Part shown: positions 8,123-16,297 of the stretch, one piece after another
Numbering within the stretch: position 1 is the stretch's first letter
How the letters are laid out: each line of letters opens with the position of its first letter
Assembly (NCBI RefSeq): GCF_025210595.1
Contig: NZ_JAOARH010000099.1
Span: forward strand, 1 to 43,256
Length of the DNA: 43,256 nt
Direction: 5' to 3'
Source: Winogradskyella sp.
GTDB taxonomy: Bacteria > Bacteroidota > Bacteroidia > Flavobacteriales > Flavobacteriaceae
Position numbers and translations under genes: made by a program
The notes under the pieces: generated by a model
The model's database searches: none
Seen by the model: the letters and a program-made list of their open reading frames with translations, nothing else
Told to the model about the DNA's origin: nothing

Positions 8123-8515
8123 AATAAATGTTGTTAAATCATTAATAATAATTTAGGGCTATTAATCAGTAAATTCGGTGCTATTAATTCTAAGGGATGC
8201 TTAAATATCTGACTATTAAACCGATATTTATTAGAAAATCGATAAATGGTAATTTTGATAAGCTAATTTGAGGCTTGTTGTTTATTTTTTCGATAAACAA
8301 CACATTAGCAAACAAATAGAATGTAAGAAAATAGACTAAAAAGTTGTCTTTATTTTATTAATGCATACTTTTATAAAAGTTGCTCTAATTTATACAATTG
8401 AAAAGCCAGATCTTGAATTAATGAGTTTAAAAAAATAATCCACAATATAACATTGTGGATTATTCTTAGTAGTTTTCTATCTTATTCCTAACTAAAAAAC
8501 TATAGAGTTAATAAA
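8123..8515. other. 393-bp intergenic region between the two STAS genes
   Basis: No ORF is supported. It holds the terminator of the upstream STAS gene (8434-8464), a 10-bp inverted repeat TGTTGTTTAT / ATAAACAACA (8276-8285 and 8293-8302), and two copies of CTATTAAT 22 bp apart (8159-8166 and 8181-8188). A related CTATTAAA lies at 8213-8220. These lie upstream of the leftward STAS gene at 8122, so they may belong to its promoter. No clear TAnnTTTG element was found there. Confidence 0.5.
8434..8464 (-). terminator. Rho-independent terminator of the lruC-STAS operon
   Basis: A perfect 13-bp stem, AATAATCCACAAT / ATTGTGGATTATT, has a 5-base loop. On the minus strand the stem runs straight into a run of seven T. 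It lies about 50 bp after the stop of the STAS gene at 8516. Confidence 0.85.
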
Positions 8516-8794
8516 TTATGCTGCATTTTCATTCTTAAAATCATGATAAATTTCTTTACAGCCATAACCAATGATAGTGAATGATATATTATACTTAATT
8601 GAGTTTTTATAAAATTGTCTCAATGCGGCAAGTCCTGCAATATCAATCTCGTTAACTTTTTCAATATTTATTGTTATGTCTCCATTAGTTCTAAATAAAG
8701 CATCCATATGTTTTTCAAATAATTGAGTAGTACTAGTGTTGAGAACACCCTCAATATCAAACACGTTTTTGTTTTCTGTAATTTTTAACGCCAT
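8516..8794 (-). CDS. STAS-domain protein without the phosphorylatable serine (paralogue 2)
   Basis: 92 residues with the same fold and length as its neighbour at 7832. The key loop is EIDIAGLAALRQF, where D-I-A-G replaces the D-S-S-G of phosphorylated antagonists. It keeps FTIIGYGCKEIYHDF, nearly the same C-terminal helix as its paralogue. It starts 29 bp after the lruC stop, with no terminator between, so I read lruC-STAS as one operon. A strong hairpin follows. The role is not known; a constitutively active antagonist or a non-phosphorylated interaction module is possible. Confidence 0.8.
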   Translation of the reverse strand: MALKITENKNVFDIEGVLNTSTTQLFEKHMDALFRTNGDITINIEKVNEIDIAGLAALRQFYKNSIKYNISFTIIGYGCKEIYHDFKNENAA

Positions 8795-8823
8795 AACTCA
8801 TATATAATTTGTAGGTTAAACTT

Positions 8824-10800
8824 CTAATCATTCAACAAATTTTGGTTTCTATTTCCTGGATTATCCTTGTACCAATCTTTGTAATTATCACCACCAGATA
8901 TTGCCCAATCATTAAAATAATTATACGCATCATAAATCTTTACAGACTCTTTTGGAACTTTAAAATCATGAATAATACTAATTGCCCACGGAAAACCTGT
9001 ATCTGAAATATAGTTTCCGTCTACATCTCTGTTTTGTCCATCAAAACCTTGTATGTTTTCACCTAGGTCTGTAGTATTTCTGTATGGTAAATGAATCTCA
9101 TTGCTTCGCTCCATATTTCTTATTAAAAATGGATTAAATGGGGCAGTACCCAATTGCTCTGTAGTAACTGGCTGCGTAAACACAACTGAGACAGTAGTTT
9201 CATTCAAAAAGTTATCTTGATTATCTGTAAATATGATTACAGCATTCTGTTGGTTTGCTTCTGTACCATTAGAATTAAGATTAATATAATCTTGTGTATA
9301 GACTGGACCTGTAACACTTTCTACTAAAGAGCTTGGAACGCCTTCTATCTCAATTCCAAATCCATTTGTAAAACCAGCTCCGTTTGACTTAACCTTAATT
9401 ATAAAATCTAACTGAACAGCTTTATTATCAGAATTAAGAATTGCTATTGCCTGATAGTTTAAAGCAACATCATTGAAATCATAATCTCCGTAAGAAGGCC
9501 ATAAATCTTCAAAAGCTATAGTTCCTGTTCCATATTTACTAGGTGTAAACATCTCAAATGCTTTATCTGCTTCTTCAGGAAAAGAATCATCGCGATCTAA
9601 AATACCATCACCATCTGTATCAATTTCTTCTGTATCTTCTGTAAAAATTCTAAACGTAGTTAAATCGTTAATTGTTCTTCCAAAGTCTGTATTATTACCA
9701 GCATTAATACCATATTCATACTGCCATCCACCTGTTTGAGTATCCATGATAATTAAATTTGAACTACTTCCGTTATTTGCCAGCCATAAATCTTGGTTTG
9801 AGTCAAATGTCATAGATGTAGGCTGAAAGGGTAAATTATCTGCACTTATACGAATGCTATCATAATCACCATTGCTATTTAATTCTAATCTATACAACCC
9901 TGAAAATGAACATAAGAATAGAGTACCATCTTCTGCAAATGCTAAATCTCCACCACTTTTATTGTGTAAACCATTAATATCCCAAACATTTAACTGATTC
10001 CCAGTGTTTGGATCGAAAGTATAAAGCTTACTATTTTTAGAAAAGTATAGTAATCCATCATTTGTATTAAAATCTAGTCTTGGACCTCCAATACCTAAGT
10101 TAGCAACTGTCTCCCAAGTATCATTATCTATAGAGTATTTCATTAAAGGATGAGGGCTAGTTCTTCCTATAGAATATAACATTCTATTTTCTTGATCTAT
10201 AGCACAAGTATAACTTCCCATTGGCATATCAGACAAATAGGTTAACGCTCCATCTAAAGGATCTACTTGAAACAATTCACCTGAACCATTAACACAATAC
10301 AAATAATCATTCACCATTTCGGTACGATTTGCTAATCTACCCGAAGTGTTAGTATAAATAACTTGATCATTAGATATGTCTTCTATGGAAGCAGAATAAT
10401 TGCGGTTATCATTTCTACGGATATATACTTGATTGTAAAACTTAGGAATATTAACTGACTGTTCTAAAACACCATTTTTAGTAACACCAGAAAACAATAA
10501 CTTATTGACAACATCATTTCTGTAAACCTCCTCTGTTTCTATCTCTCCTTCTTGATTCTCATATGTTTCTGTACCAACTAAATAAGGTTGTGAAGTATAG
10601 GCATAAACATCATATTTAACAGAAGAGTTGTCATTAATTTTAATTTTAACTGTTTTGTAAGTACTATAATCAAAACCTTCTGGGATGTTTATAGTATCAA
10701 CAGAGTCGCCATTAGTGGAACCATTATCTACTTCAGGTTTTGCACAGGAACTCACTATTAATAATAAAATTAAATTTGTGTATGTTAAAATATGTTTCAT
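8824..10800 (-). CDS. LruC domain-containing lipoprotein
   Basis: 658 residues. The signal peptide LILLLIVSSCAK has its lipobox Cys at residue 19. Residues of about 150-370 show repeated short beta-strand units with Y.VD..DG.LTYL and FDPNTGN-like turns, suggesting a beta-propeller. A thrombospondin type 3-like calcium loop, DTDGDGILDRDD, lies near residue 392. The LruC/DUF4842 domain follows (about 410-655) with its signature EDLWPSYGDYDFNDVALNY. LruC proteins are surface or periplasmic lipoproteins with no settled biochemical role. A weak copy of the LytTR-type direct repeat (10907-10936) lies upstream, which would link it to the EPS loci; this is inference. Confidence 0.85.
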   Translation of the reverse strand: MKHILTYTNLILLLIVSSCAKPEVDNGSTNGDSVDTINIPEGFDYSTYKTVKIKINDNSSVKYDVYAYTSQPYLVGTETYENQEGEIETEEVYRNDVVNKLLFSGVTKNGVLEQSVNIPKFYNQVYIRRNDNRNYSASIEDISNDQVIYTNTSGRLANRTEMVNDYLYCVNGSGELFQVDPLDGALTYLSDMPMGSYTCAIDQENRMLYSIGRTSPHPLMKYSIDNDTWETVANLGIGGPRLDFNTNDGLLYFSKNSKLYTFDPNTGNQLNVWDINGLHNKSGGDLAFAEDGTLFLCSFSGLYRLELNSNGDYDSIRISADNLPFQPTSMTFDSNQDLWLANNGSSSNLIIMDTQTGGWQYEYGINAGNNTDFGRTINDLTTFRIFTEDTEEIDTDGDGILDRDDSFPEEADKAFEMFTPSKYGTGTIAFEDLWPSYGDYDFNDVALNYQAIAILNSDNKAVQLDFIIKVKSNGAGFTNGFGIEIEGVPSSLVESVTGPVYTQDYINLNSNGTEANQQNAVIIFTDNQDNFLNETTVSVVFTQPVTTEQLGTAPFNPFLIRNMERSNEIHLPYRNTTDLGENIQGFDGQNRDVDGNYISDTGFPWAISIIHDFKVPKESVKIYDAYNYFNDWAISGGDNYKDWYKDNPGNRNQNLLND

Positions 10801-10906
10801 TTATTTTGATTTGTTATCCGCTAAAAGACTCTTTGATTAAGTGTAGTAAAATTAACACGTTTGATTAGAGGCATATTAAAAATTCTTTCTGAAGTCTTCC
10901 TCCTCA

Positions 10907-10936
10907 GTCAAACGACCATTTACTGTCGACAAACTG
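10907..10936 (-). promoter_or_regulatory. LytTR-type direct-repeat element upstream of lruC (weak copy, site E)
   Basis: Read on the minus strand: CAGTTTGTC, 12-bp spacer GACAGTAAATGG, then TCGTTTGAC. The upstream half, with its flanking base, gives ACAGTTTGT, a full match to the published LytTR half-site pattern [TA][AC][CA]GTTN[AG][TG]. The downstream half is degenerate (5 of 9 to the local consensus). The spacer shares GACA with site C. A TAATTTTA (10847-10854), one base off TAnnTTTG, lies downstream, but its spacing is 53 bp rather than the 33 bp seen at the best sites. Confidence 0.5.
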
Positions 10937-11007
10937 TAAAACAACCCAAAGAAAAACAAGCTAAATCACTGAAAAACAGATTAAAGACTAACTTTTAAAA
11001 TCATTAC

Positions 11008-11448
11008 CTATGCTATTTTTTCCAAGTATTCTTGAACTGAAAAAAGATTCTTCAAAAAAGCTGATTTAACGACTTTATTTTCTTTCTCTACTTTAATTAA
11101 GGAAACTATTGTTTCTTGATGTTGCATGTAATCTTTTAAAACTTCTAATATTTTTAAATCATCTAGACCAACAATAAACCCTAAATGCTTTAGATTAAAT
11201 TTATTTTGCATAAATCTTGCACCAGCTCTAACAGAAGATGTGTTAGATTTTTTTCTTTTTGTATTTACAACATTTGCATTATTGCATTGTTCTGCAATTT
11301 CTGTAAGAATTTCAAAATCCTTATCACTACTGCTATTGCATACTAAACAGATTTCAACATCTGCAATTGCATTAATAGATGCTACAAAAAAGTCTTTGAG
11401 TGCTTCGTTTTCAAAACTATTAAATACTATAATAAGACCTCTGTACAT
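11008..11448 (-). CDS. Small GT-A-like protein of the EPS operon, function unknown
   Basis: 146 residues. It begins MYRGLIIVFNS and alternates beta strands and helices as in the N-terminal nucleotide-binding half of a family 2 glycosyltransferase. It shows VEICLVCNSSSDKDFEIL and KRKKSNTSSVRAGARFM, resembling the segment before the DxD in GT2 enzymes. It ends shortly after LGFIVGLDDL with no QxxRW and no membrane segment, so it is far shorter than an active GT2. It is the last gene of the leftward EPS operon, 37 bp after the preceding GT2. A GT remnant or an accessory subunit is possible. Confidence 0.55.
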   Translation of the reverse strand: MYRGLIIVFNSFENEALKDFFVASINAIADVEICLVCNSSSDKDFEILTEIAEQCNNANVVNTKRKKSNTSSVRAGARFMQNKFNLKHLGFIVGLDDLKILEVLKDYMQHQETIVSLIKVEKENKVVKSAFLKNLFSVQEYLEKIA

Positions 11449-11485
11449 AATTTAAGTTATTTTCTAGGGGTTTAAGATTTTATAA

Positions 11486-12676
11486 CTAAACAGCTCTTTT
11501 TGCGCGTTCCCAATTAACCGATTGGCTATTGTTTATATATCTAAAAAATCCGAGTACCACTGACAGGTTCATAATGAAAAAATAGTAGGGTACAAAAAGC
11601 ACTTTCACCTTGAGTGATTTATTTTCTAATATCCAACCTAAGCCTGCAGCAACGTAAAACAGAACTTGTAGCCAGAATAACGTTGAATACAAACCAAATT
11701 CAAAAAACCCTTCATTATAGGCTAAAATTCCTGAGACAGGTATTAATAATATTAAACATAAAGGTGTTAATGTCCATCTTAATACACGATGTGAGATATA
11801 TTGAAAAGATAATACACCATACTTAAAGATGTTCATTAAAGATCTCATACGGACAACAGATTGAATTCCTCCTGCCGATATTCTAATCTTACGCTTTAAT
11901 TCTTCTCCAACATTTGCTGAAGCAGTCTCTATGGCGTAAGCCTCTGGATTATACTGTATTGTATACCCTTTTTTAGCAACTCTAAGTGAGATAATAAAGT
12001 CATCTAATAACGTATCTGGCTCTACTTCATTATACAACTCAGTTCTTATTGCAAATAGTTCACCTGCTGCACCAACTGCCGAATACAACTCTGCGTCCCA
12101 TTTTTTTAATGTAGATTCATATCTCCAATACAAACCTTCCCCAGCACCAGCAGCTGCATCTGCTTCTTTATTAATTATACGTTTTTCACCAGAAACGCAT
12201 CCAACTTTTGGATCCATAAAACAATTAACAATATGCATTATAGAATCTTCTCCTAAATTTGTATTAGCATCACTAAAAACAACTATAGGTGTATCTACAA
12301 ATGGCATAACTCTATTCATGGCATTAATTTTCCCCTTACGTTCATCTTTATGATAAACACCAACACCTTCAAATTGTTCGATTAATTTATTGGTACCATC
12401 ATTAGATCCATCAGTAACCCAAGCAATCTTTAATTTATCCTTTGGATAATTTAAACTCAAAGAATTTTCGATTTTTTGTTTTACAAATTCTTTTTCATTA
12501 TAAGCAGGAATTAATAATGTAACCTCTGGCAATTCTGTATCATTACTTATTGCTTTAGGTTTTTTCTTTAAAAAACGCTTTATTTTCACCATTGCATACA
12601 ATACAATACCATAACCTATATAGGTATAAAATATGATGAAAAGTAGGATCCAAAAGGTTAATTCTAATGTTGTCAT
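11486..12676 (-). CDS. Membrane-bound family 2 glycosyltransferase
   Basis: 396 residues. One N-terminal membrane helix (about 6-28) precedes a GT2 catalytic domain. Visible motifs are VTLLIPAYNEKEFV (nucleotide binding), VTDGSNDGT, VVFSDANTNLG (the DxD-type metal site, here SDAN), TLLDDFIISLRV (the ED-like acceptor motif) and KRKIRISAGGIQS in place of QxxRW. Three to four membrane helices close the protein (about 300-385). This is the layout of processive or lipid-linked-acceptor GT2 enzymes working at the inner membrane. It lies within the EPS operon, 33 bp after the preceding GT. Donor and acceptor sugars cannot be read from the sequence. Confidence 0.88.
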   Translation of the reverse strand: MTTLELTFWILLFIIFYTYIGYGIVLYAMVKIKRFLKKKPKAISNDTELPEVTLLIPAYNEKEFVKQKIENSLSLNYPKDKLKIAWVTDGSNDGTNKLIEQFEGVGVYHKDERKGKINAMNRVMPFVDTPIVVFSDANTNLGEDSIMHIVNCFMDPKVGCVSGEKRIINKEADAAAGAGEGLYWRYESTLKKWDAELYSAVGAAGELFAIRTELYNEVEPDTLLDDFIISLRVAKKGYTIQYNPEAYAIETASANVGEELKRKIRISAGGIQSVVRMRSLMNIFKYGVLSFQYISHRVLRWTLTPLCLILLIPVSGILAYNEGFFEFGLYSTLFWLQVLFYVAAGLGWILENKSLKVKVLFVPYYFFIMNLSVVLGFFRYINNSQSVNWERAKRAV

Positions 12677-12709
12677 AAGTATTCTTTTTTTAGGGGCAGT
12701 TATTTTTAA

Positions 12710-13891
12710 TTATTGAACAAATTGATTTAAATATGAACTAAATAATTCGGCTCTTTTATCCCAAGAATTAGACTTGGCAAAATCAATTCGTTCTTTTATT
12801 AAATTTTCTGAGTCATTGTTTATCTGGTATTTAATCTGTTTTACAAATTCTTCTTTGGTATTTGTAACACTTGCTATATTTTTAAAATCATTTAAAACTG
12901 CGAATTGAGTCATTATTACTGGCACTCCTATAGCTAAGTATTCATTAATCTTAAGAGGGTAAATGTTTTTATTTATTTCTGATTTTACATAAGGAATTAT
13001 ACCAACATCAAACTTCGACACTATTTGAGGTACTATAGAAGCATGGACTGCAGAATTAAACACAACATTTTTATACTTAGACAAACTGTCTACTACCTTT
13101 TGATTAAGTACTCCTCCTGTGAATTCGAATATCACGTCTGGTAATTCTTGTACTGCATATTCTACAAGCTCTATATCAAAACGATAATCTAGAGAGCCTG
13201 TGTAACCAACTTTCTTAACTTTATTTTGATTAACTGTAGTTCTTGAGAATGGCTTAAACAACTCATAATCCACACCATTTTTTACAACATAAGACTTAGA
13301 ATTAAGTTGTTTTTTTTCATCATTTAAATAGTCTGATGTAGTAATAATACCATCTACCAACTTACAAAATTCTTTTTCTCTATTAATTGTTTCTTGATTA
13401 TTACGGTTTAAATCCATACCATCGTAACAGTAATAAATATTTTTATCTTCATTTAATTCTCCTATTAGAGCTAAACCATACACAGGGTTAAAAGCAGTAA
13501 TAACTATAGGGTTTTGAAGGTTATATTGCTTTTGAATTTTTAACAGTTCTTTTTTATAAATATTTGTATTCCAATTATATAATCTGGTTAATAAACTCTC
13601 ATTCTTTATCGAAGCTGTTGGCAATACTGCTGGCATTACCACATGCTTTATTTTAGCACCAGTATCAGCCACAATAGTCTTAACACGTTTTTCAAACCCA
13701 AGCATTCTTGATACAGGAATTTTTTCATTACCAAAAATCCCTTTAGACAAATCTTTGATTGTTCTTGGATATTCTATAAACACAACATTATTATTTAATG
13801 CTAGTAAGGACAATAACTTAACCGTACTTTTTGTATACTCACCCTCCCAAGTGGTATACGAAATACAGATTATGTTTCTTCCTTTAATCAT
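12710..13891 (-). CDS. GT4-like (GT-B) glycosyltransferase
   Basis: 393 residues with no membrane segment. It opens GRNIICISYTTWEGEYTKST, the N-terminal Rossmann half. The C-terminal half starts VKKVGYTGSLDYRFDIELV and ends with the donor-binding stretch YPLKINEYLAIGVPVIMT, where a Glu in KINEYL aligns with the conserved GT-B acidic residue. It is clearly a paralogue of the next protein (13912-15129), which has YPRKIDEYLAMGKPIVAT at the same place. It probably adds one sugar of the repeat unit on the cytoplasmic side. Specificity is unknown. Confidence 0.85.
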   Translation of the reverse strand: MIKGRNIICISYTTWEGEYTKSTVKLLSLLALNNNVVFIEYPRTIKDLSKGIFGNEKIPVSRMLGFEKRVKTIVADTGAKIKHVVMPAVLPTASIKNESLLTRLYNWNTNIYKKELLKIQKQYNLQNPIVITAFNPVYGLALIGELNEDKNIYYCYDGMDLNRNNQETINREKEFCKLVDGIITTSDYLNDEKKQLNSKSYVVKNGVDYELFKPFSRTTVNQNKVKKVGYTGSLDYRFDIELVEYAVQELPDVIFEFTGGVLNQKVVDSLSKYKNVVFNSAVHASIVPQIVSKFDVGIIPYVKSEINKNIYPLKINEYLAIGVPVIMTQFAVLNDFKNIASVTNTKEEFVKQIKYQINNDSENLIKERIDFAKSNSWDKRAELFSSYLNQFVQ

Positions 13892-13911
13892 AATAATTAT
13901 CTAGTTTAATA

Positions 13912-15129
13912 TTATCCTTTAATTTCTTCTTCAATTGTTACAACAGACTTCATAGCCTTGTATATATCCTTTACACTATTAGGCCAAGTATGTGAGTTAG
14001 CATACTCAATTCGTTCTTTTACTACTTGATTAGAATCTTCCTCTAATGCTTGGCTAATTAAATCGATATAATCTTCTTTAGTTTTCCCGAGATATACATA
14101 ATCATTAAACATCTCCATGGCTTTTGTATATGTAGCTACTATAGGTTTACCCATTGCTAAATACTCGTCTATCTTTCTTGGATAATTACCAATAGTAATT
14201 TCATTTAATACCTGCGGATTCATAGTAACATCAAAGCCTTTAATATATGTAGGAAGAGAATCCATAGGTTTATTACCTAAAAAATGAACATTTGATAAAT
14301 TATGAAGATTTGATTTTTTAAATGTTTCATCTTCTGGCCCAACTAATACTATATTCCAATCTTCTCTTTGCTTAGCAATAAACTCTAATAAATCTACATC
14401 TAGTCGCAAAGTTGTTAATGTACCAACATAACCAATAATAGGCTTAGGTATTTCCTTTAGCTCTACAGCCTCCTTGATATCTCCTTTTTCATCATTAAAC
14501 ATGGAAACATCACAGCCTTGACCTACCATAAAACTATTGCTATTAAATTTTGAGCTATAGTCTACGTAATACTCAGAATTATTTACAACCACATCAGCTT
14601 CTTTAATAACTTCTGGTTCCATACGAGCTCCGTGTTTTTTCCAATAAGGGTCTTTTACCAAATTATCTCTTACATAATATGTATACACCTCAGGCTTTAA
14701 ATACTCTTTTAAGTGAAGCCCTAGAAACATTGAACTATCATTAAACAATATATAGTCTTTAAACCCTAGCCTATCTGCAGCTGATTTAATATCCATTGCA
14801 AACTTTCTAGAATTACGTTTATTCATCAATTTGAAAAGCGAATGAGATTTTATCCAATTAATAGAATCAATAGTTGTTTTAGGAAATAAATTCCAAAGAT
14901 TATCCTCTATAATCTCTATATCTTCTCGTTTTCCTTTAGCAATTTGAATACGCTTTTGTACACTTTCCTTGTGCTTTTGCTTTAATCGTGTTACCCAATT
15001 TAAAGGTGGGTTTACATATAGCACCCTATTATGTTTTGCAAATTCTTGGGCTATATTTTTACAATTACTACCAATTTCGATGTCCCAAGCTTGAATACCT
15101 ACAATGATGATGTCTCTATTTTGTATCAT
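13912..15129 (-). CDS. GT4-like (GT-B) glycosyltransferase
   Basis: 405 residues, cytoplasmic. It starts NRDIIIVGIQAWDIEIGSNC and has the second-domain opening IIGYVGTLTTLRLDVDLLEF and the donor-site segment YPRKIDEYLAMGKPIVAT. Its start codon overlaps the stop of the upstream GT4 by four bases (ATGA at 15126-15129), so translation of the two is probably coupled. It is paralogous to the downstream gene at 12710, suggesting duplication within the operon. It should add a sugar to the lipid-linked EPS repeat unit. Confidence 0.87.
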   Translation of the reverse strand: MIQNRDIIIVGIQAWDIEIGSNCKNIAQEFAKHNRVLYVNPPLNWVTRLKQKHKESVQKRIQIAKGKREDIEIIEDNLWNLFPKTTIDSINWIKSHSLFKLMNKRNSRKFAMDIKSAADRLGFKDYILFNDSSMFLGLHLKEYLKPEVYTYYVRDNLVKDPYWKKHGARMEPEVIKEADVVVNNSEYYVDYSSKFNSNSFMVGQGCDVSMFNDEKGDIKEAVELKEIPKPIIGYVGTLTTLRLDVDLLEFIAKQREDWNIVLVGPEDETFKKSNLHNLSNVHFLGNKPMDSLPTYIKGFDVTMNPQVLNEITIGNYPRKIDEYLAMGKPIVATYTKAMEMFNDYVYLGKTKEDYIDLISQALEEDSNQVVKERIEYANSHTWPNSVKDIYKAMKSVVTIEEEIKG

Positions 15130-16292
15130 GGGTTTATTAATTTTCGCTCCAGTTGAAGCTGGTTGTATAGATTTAAAACTTCTTGTGCAGAATTAGCCCA
15201 AGAGAATTTCTTGTGTTGAGAAAGTCCTTTTTCTACTAAATCATTTTTTAATTCTGCATTCTGTAAAACAGTTTCTATTGCAGTTGTAATTTCTTCTGAC
15301 TTAAAAGGGTTTACTAAATAAGATGCACCTCCAGAAACTTCTGGCATAGATGATGTATTAGATGTAATCACTGGCACACCACAAGCCATCGCTTCTAGGA
15401 TCGGAATCCCAAAGCTCTCTCTTAAAGATGGGTATAAGAAAATCTCACATAATGAATAAATTGCTGGCAAATCTGTATTTTTAACATAGCCTGTTAAGAC
15501 AATCTTATCCATCATTTTTGGATCTCCAATATCCTCTAAAATTTTATTTAACTCTGCTTTATCATAATCTAGCATTACTAATTTGTAATCTGAGCTTGAT
15601 TTTTTTAAAAAATCAGAAACACCTTTTAATGTGCCTTTGGTATTTTTTTTAGGATCAGTATTTCCTAAGAAAAAGAAGAATTTTTCAGGTAAATTATACT
15701 TTTCTTTTATTCGGTTTAATTCGGTTTTATCAGTTACAGGTCTAAAATGGTTTCCAACTCCATTATAAACAGCAGATAATTTATGATCATCTTCTAATCT
15801 AAAAAACTCAGAGATTCTTTCCTTTTCATAATTAGATACTGTTATCACCATTCTACTTTTCTTCATTACTTTAGGAACTATCATTTTACGATAAATGTTT
15901 CCAAATTTTTGATACGGTGTTGCACTACTCTTTAAAATCTGCAAATACGATTTCTCCATATAAATGATGTCATGCAAAGTAGTTACAATAGGAATATCAC
16001 TAAAAATTGGTGCTGTATTACTTGTACAATGCAAAACATCACAACCGTGTGCTTTAGCTGCTTTTGGCAATGCTATTTGTTCCCATAAAGGATATAATCC
16101 TCCTTCGAGCTCTACTATCTTAAAATTGTCTGTTTCCTCTAATACTGAAGAGTCTTCATCTGGCTTTACAAATATTACATATTCATTTACCTTATCAATC
16201 TGTTGTAAGTTTTTGATAAGTTCTAAAGCCACCATATCCATACCGTGCTTTTTTACTCTAAATAAACGCTGTCCTTCTATACCAATTTTCAT
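15126..16292 (-). CDS. GT4 family glycosyltransferase (mannosyltransferase-like)
   Basis: 388 residues with classical GT4 motifs. MKIGIEGQRLFRVKKHG has the N-terminal glycine loop. CDVLHCTSN and TTLHDIIYMEKS follow, then the domain-two opening KFFFFLGNTDPKKNTKGTL. The E-x7-E donor motif is ESFGIPILEAMACGVPVITS, followed by SMPEVSGGASYLVNPF. This pattern is typical of GDP-mannose- or UDP-sugar-dependent retaining enzymes of the WbaZ/MtfB kind. It is in the middle of the EPS operon: 5 bp after the GT2 gene and overlapping the next GT by four bases. The donor is not established. Confidence 0.92.
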   Translation of the reverse strand: MKIGIEGQRLFRVKKHGMDMVALELIKNLQQIDKVNEYVIFVKPDEDSSVLEETDNFKIVELEGGLYPLWEQIALPKAAKAHGCDVLHCTSNTAPIFSDIPIVTTLHDIIYMEKSYLQILKSSATPYQKFGNIYRKMIVPKVMKKSRMVITVSNYEKERISEFFRLEDDHKLSAVYNGVGNHFRPVTDKTELNRIKEKYNLPEKFFFFLGNTDPKKNTKGTLKGVSDFLKKSSSDYKLVMLDYDKAELNKILEDIGDPKMMDKIVLTGYVKNTDLPAIYSLCEIFLYPSLRESFGIPILEAMACGVPVITSNTSSMPEVSGGASYLVNPFKSEEITTAIETVLQNAELKNDLVEKGLSQHKKFSWANSAQEVLNLYNQLQLERKLINP

Positions 16293-16297
16293 AATTT

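Noticed and set aside
1468-8300. Shared 14-mer TTTTCGATAAACAA upstream of the M28 gene (1468-1481) and STAS gene (8287-8300)
   Set aside because: In a 43-kb AT-rich window a 14-base match between two places is expected by chance; spacing and context differ.
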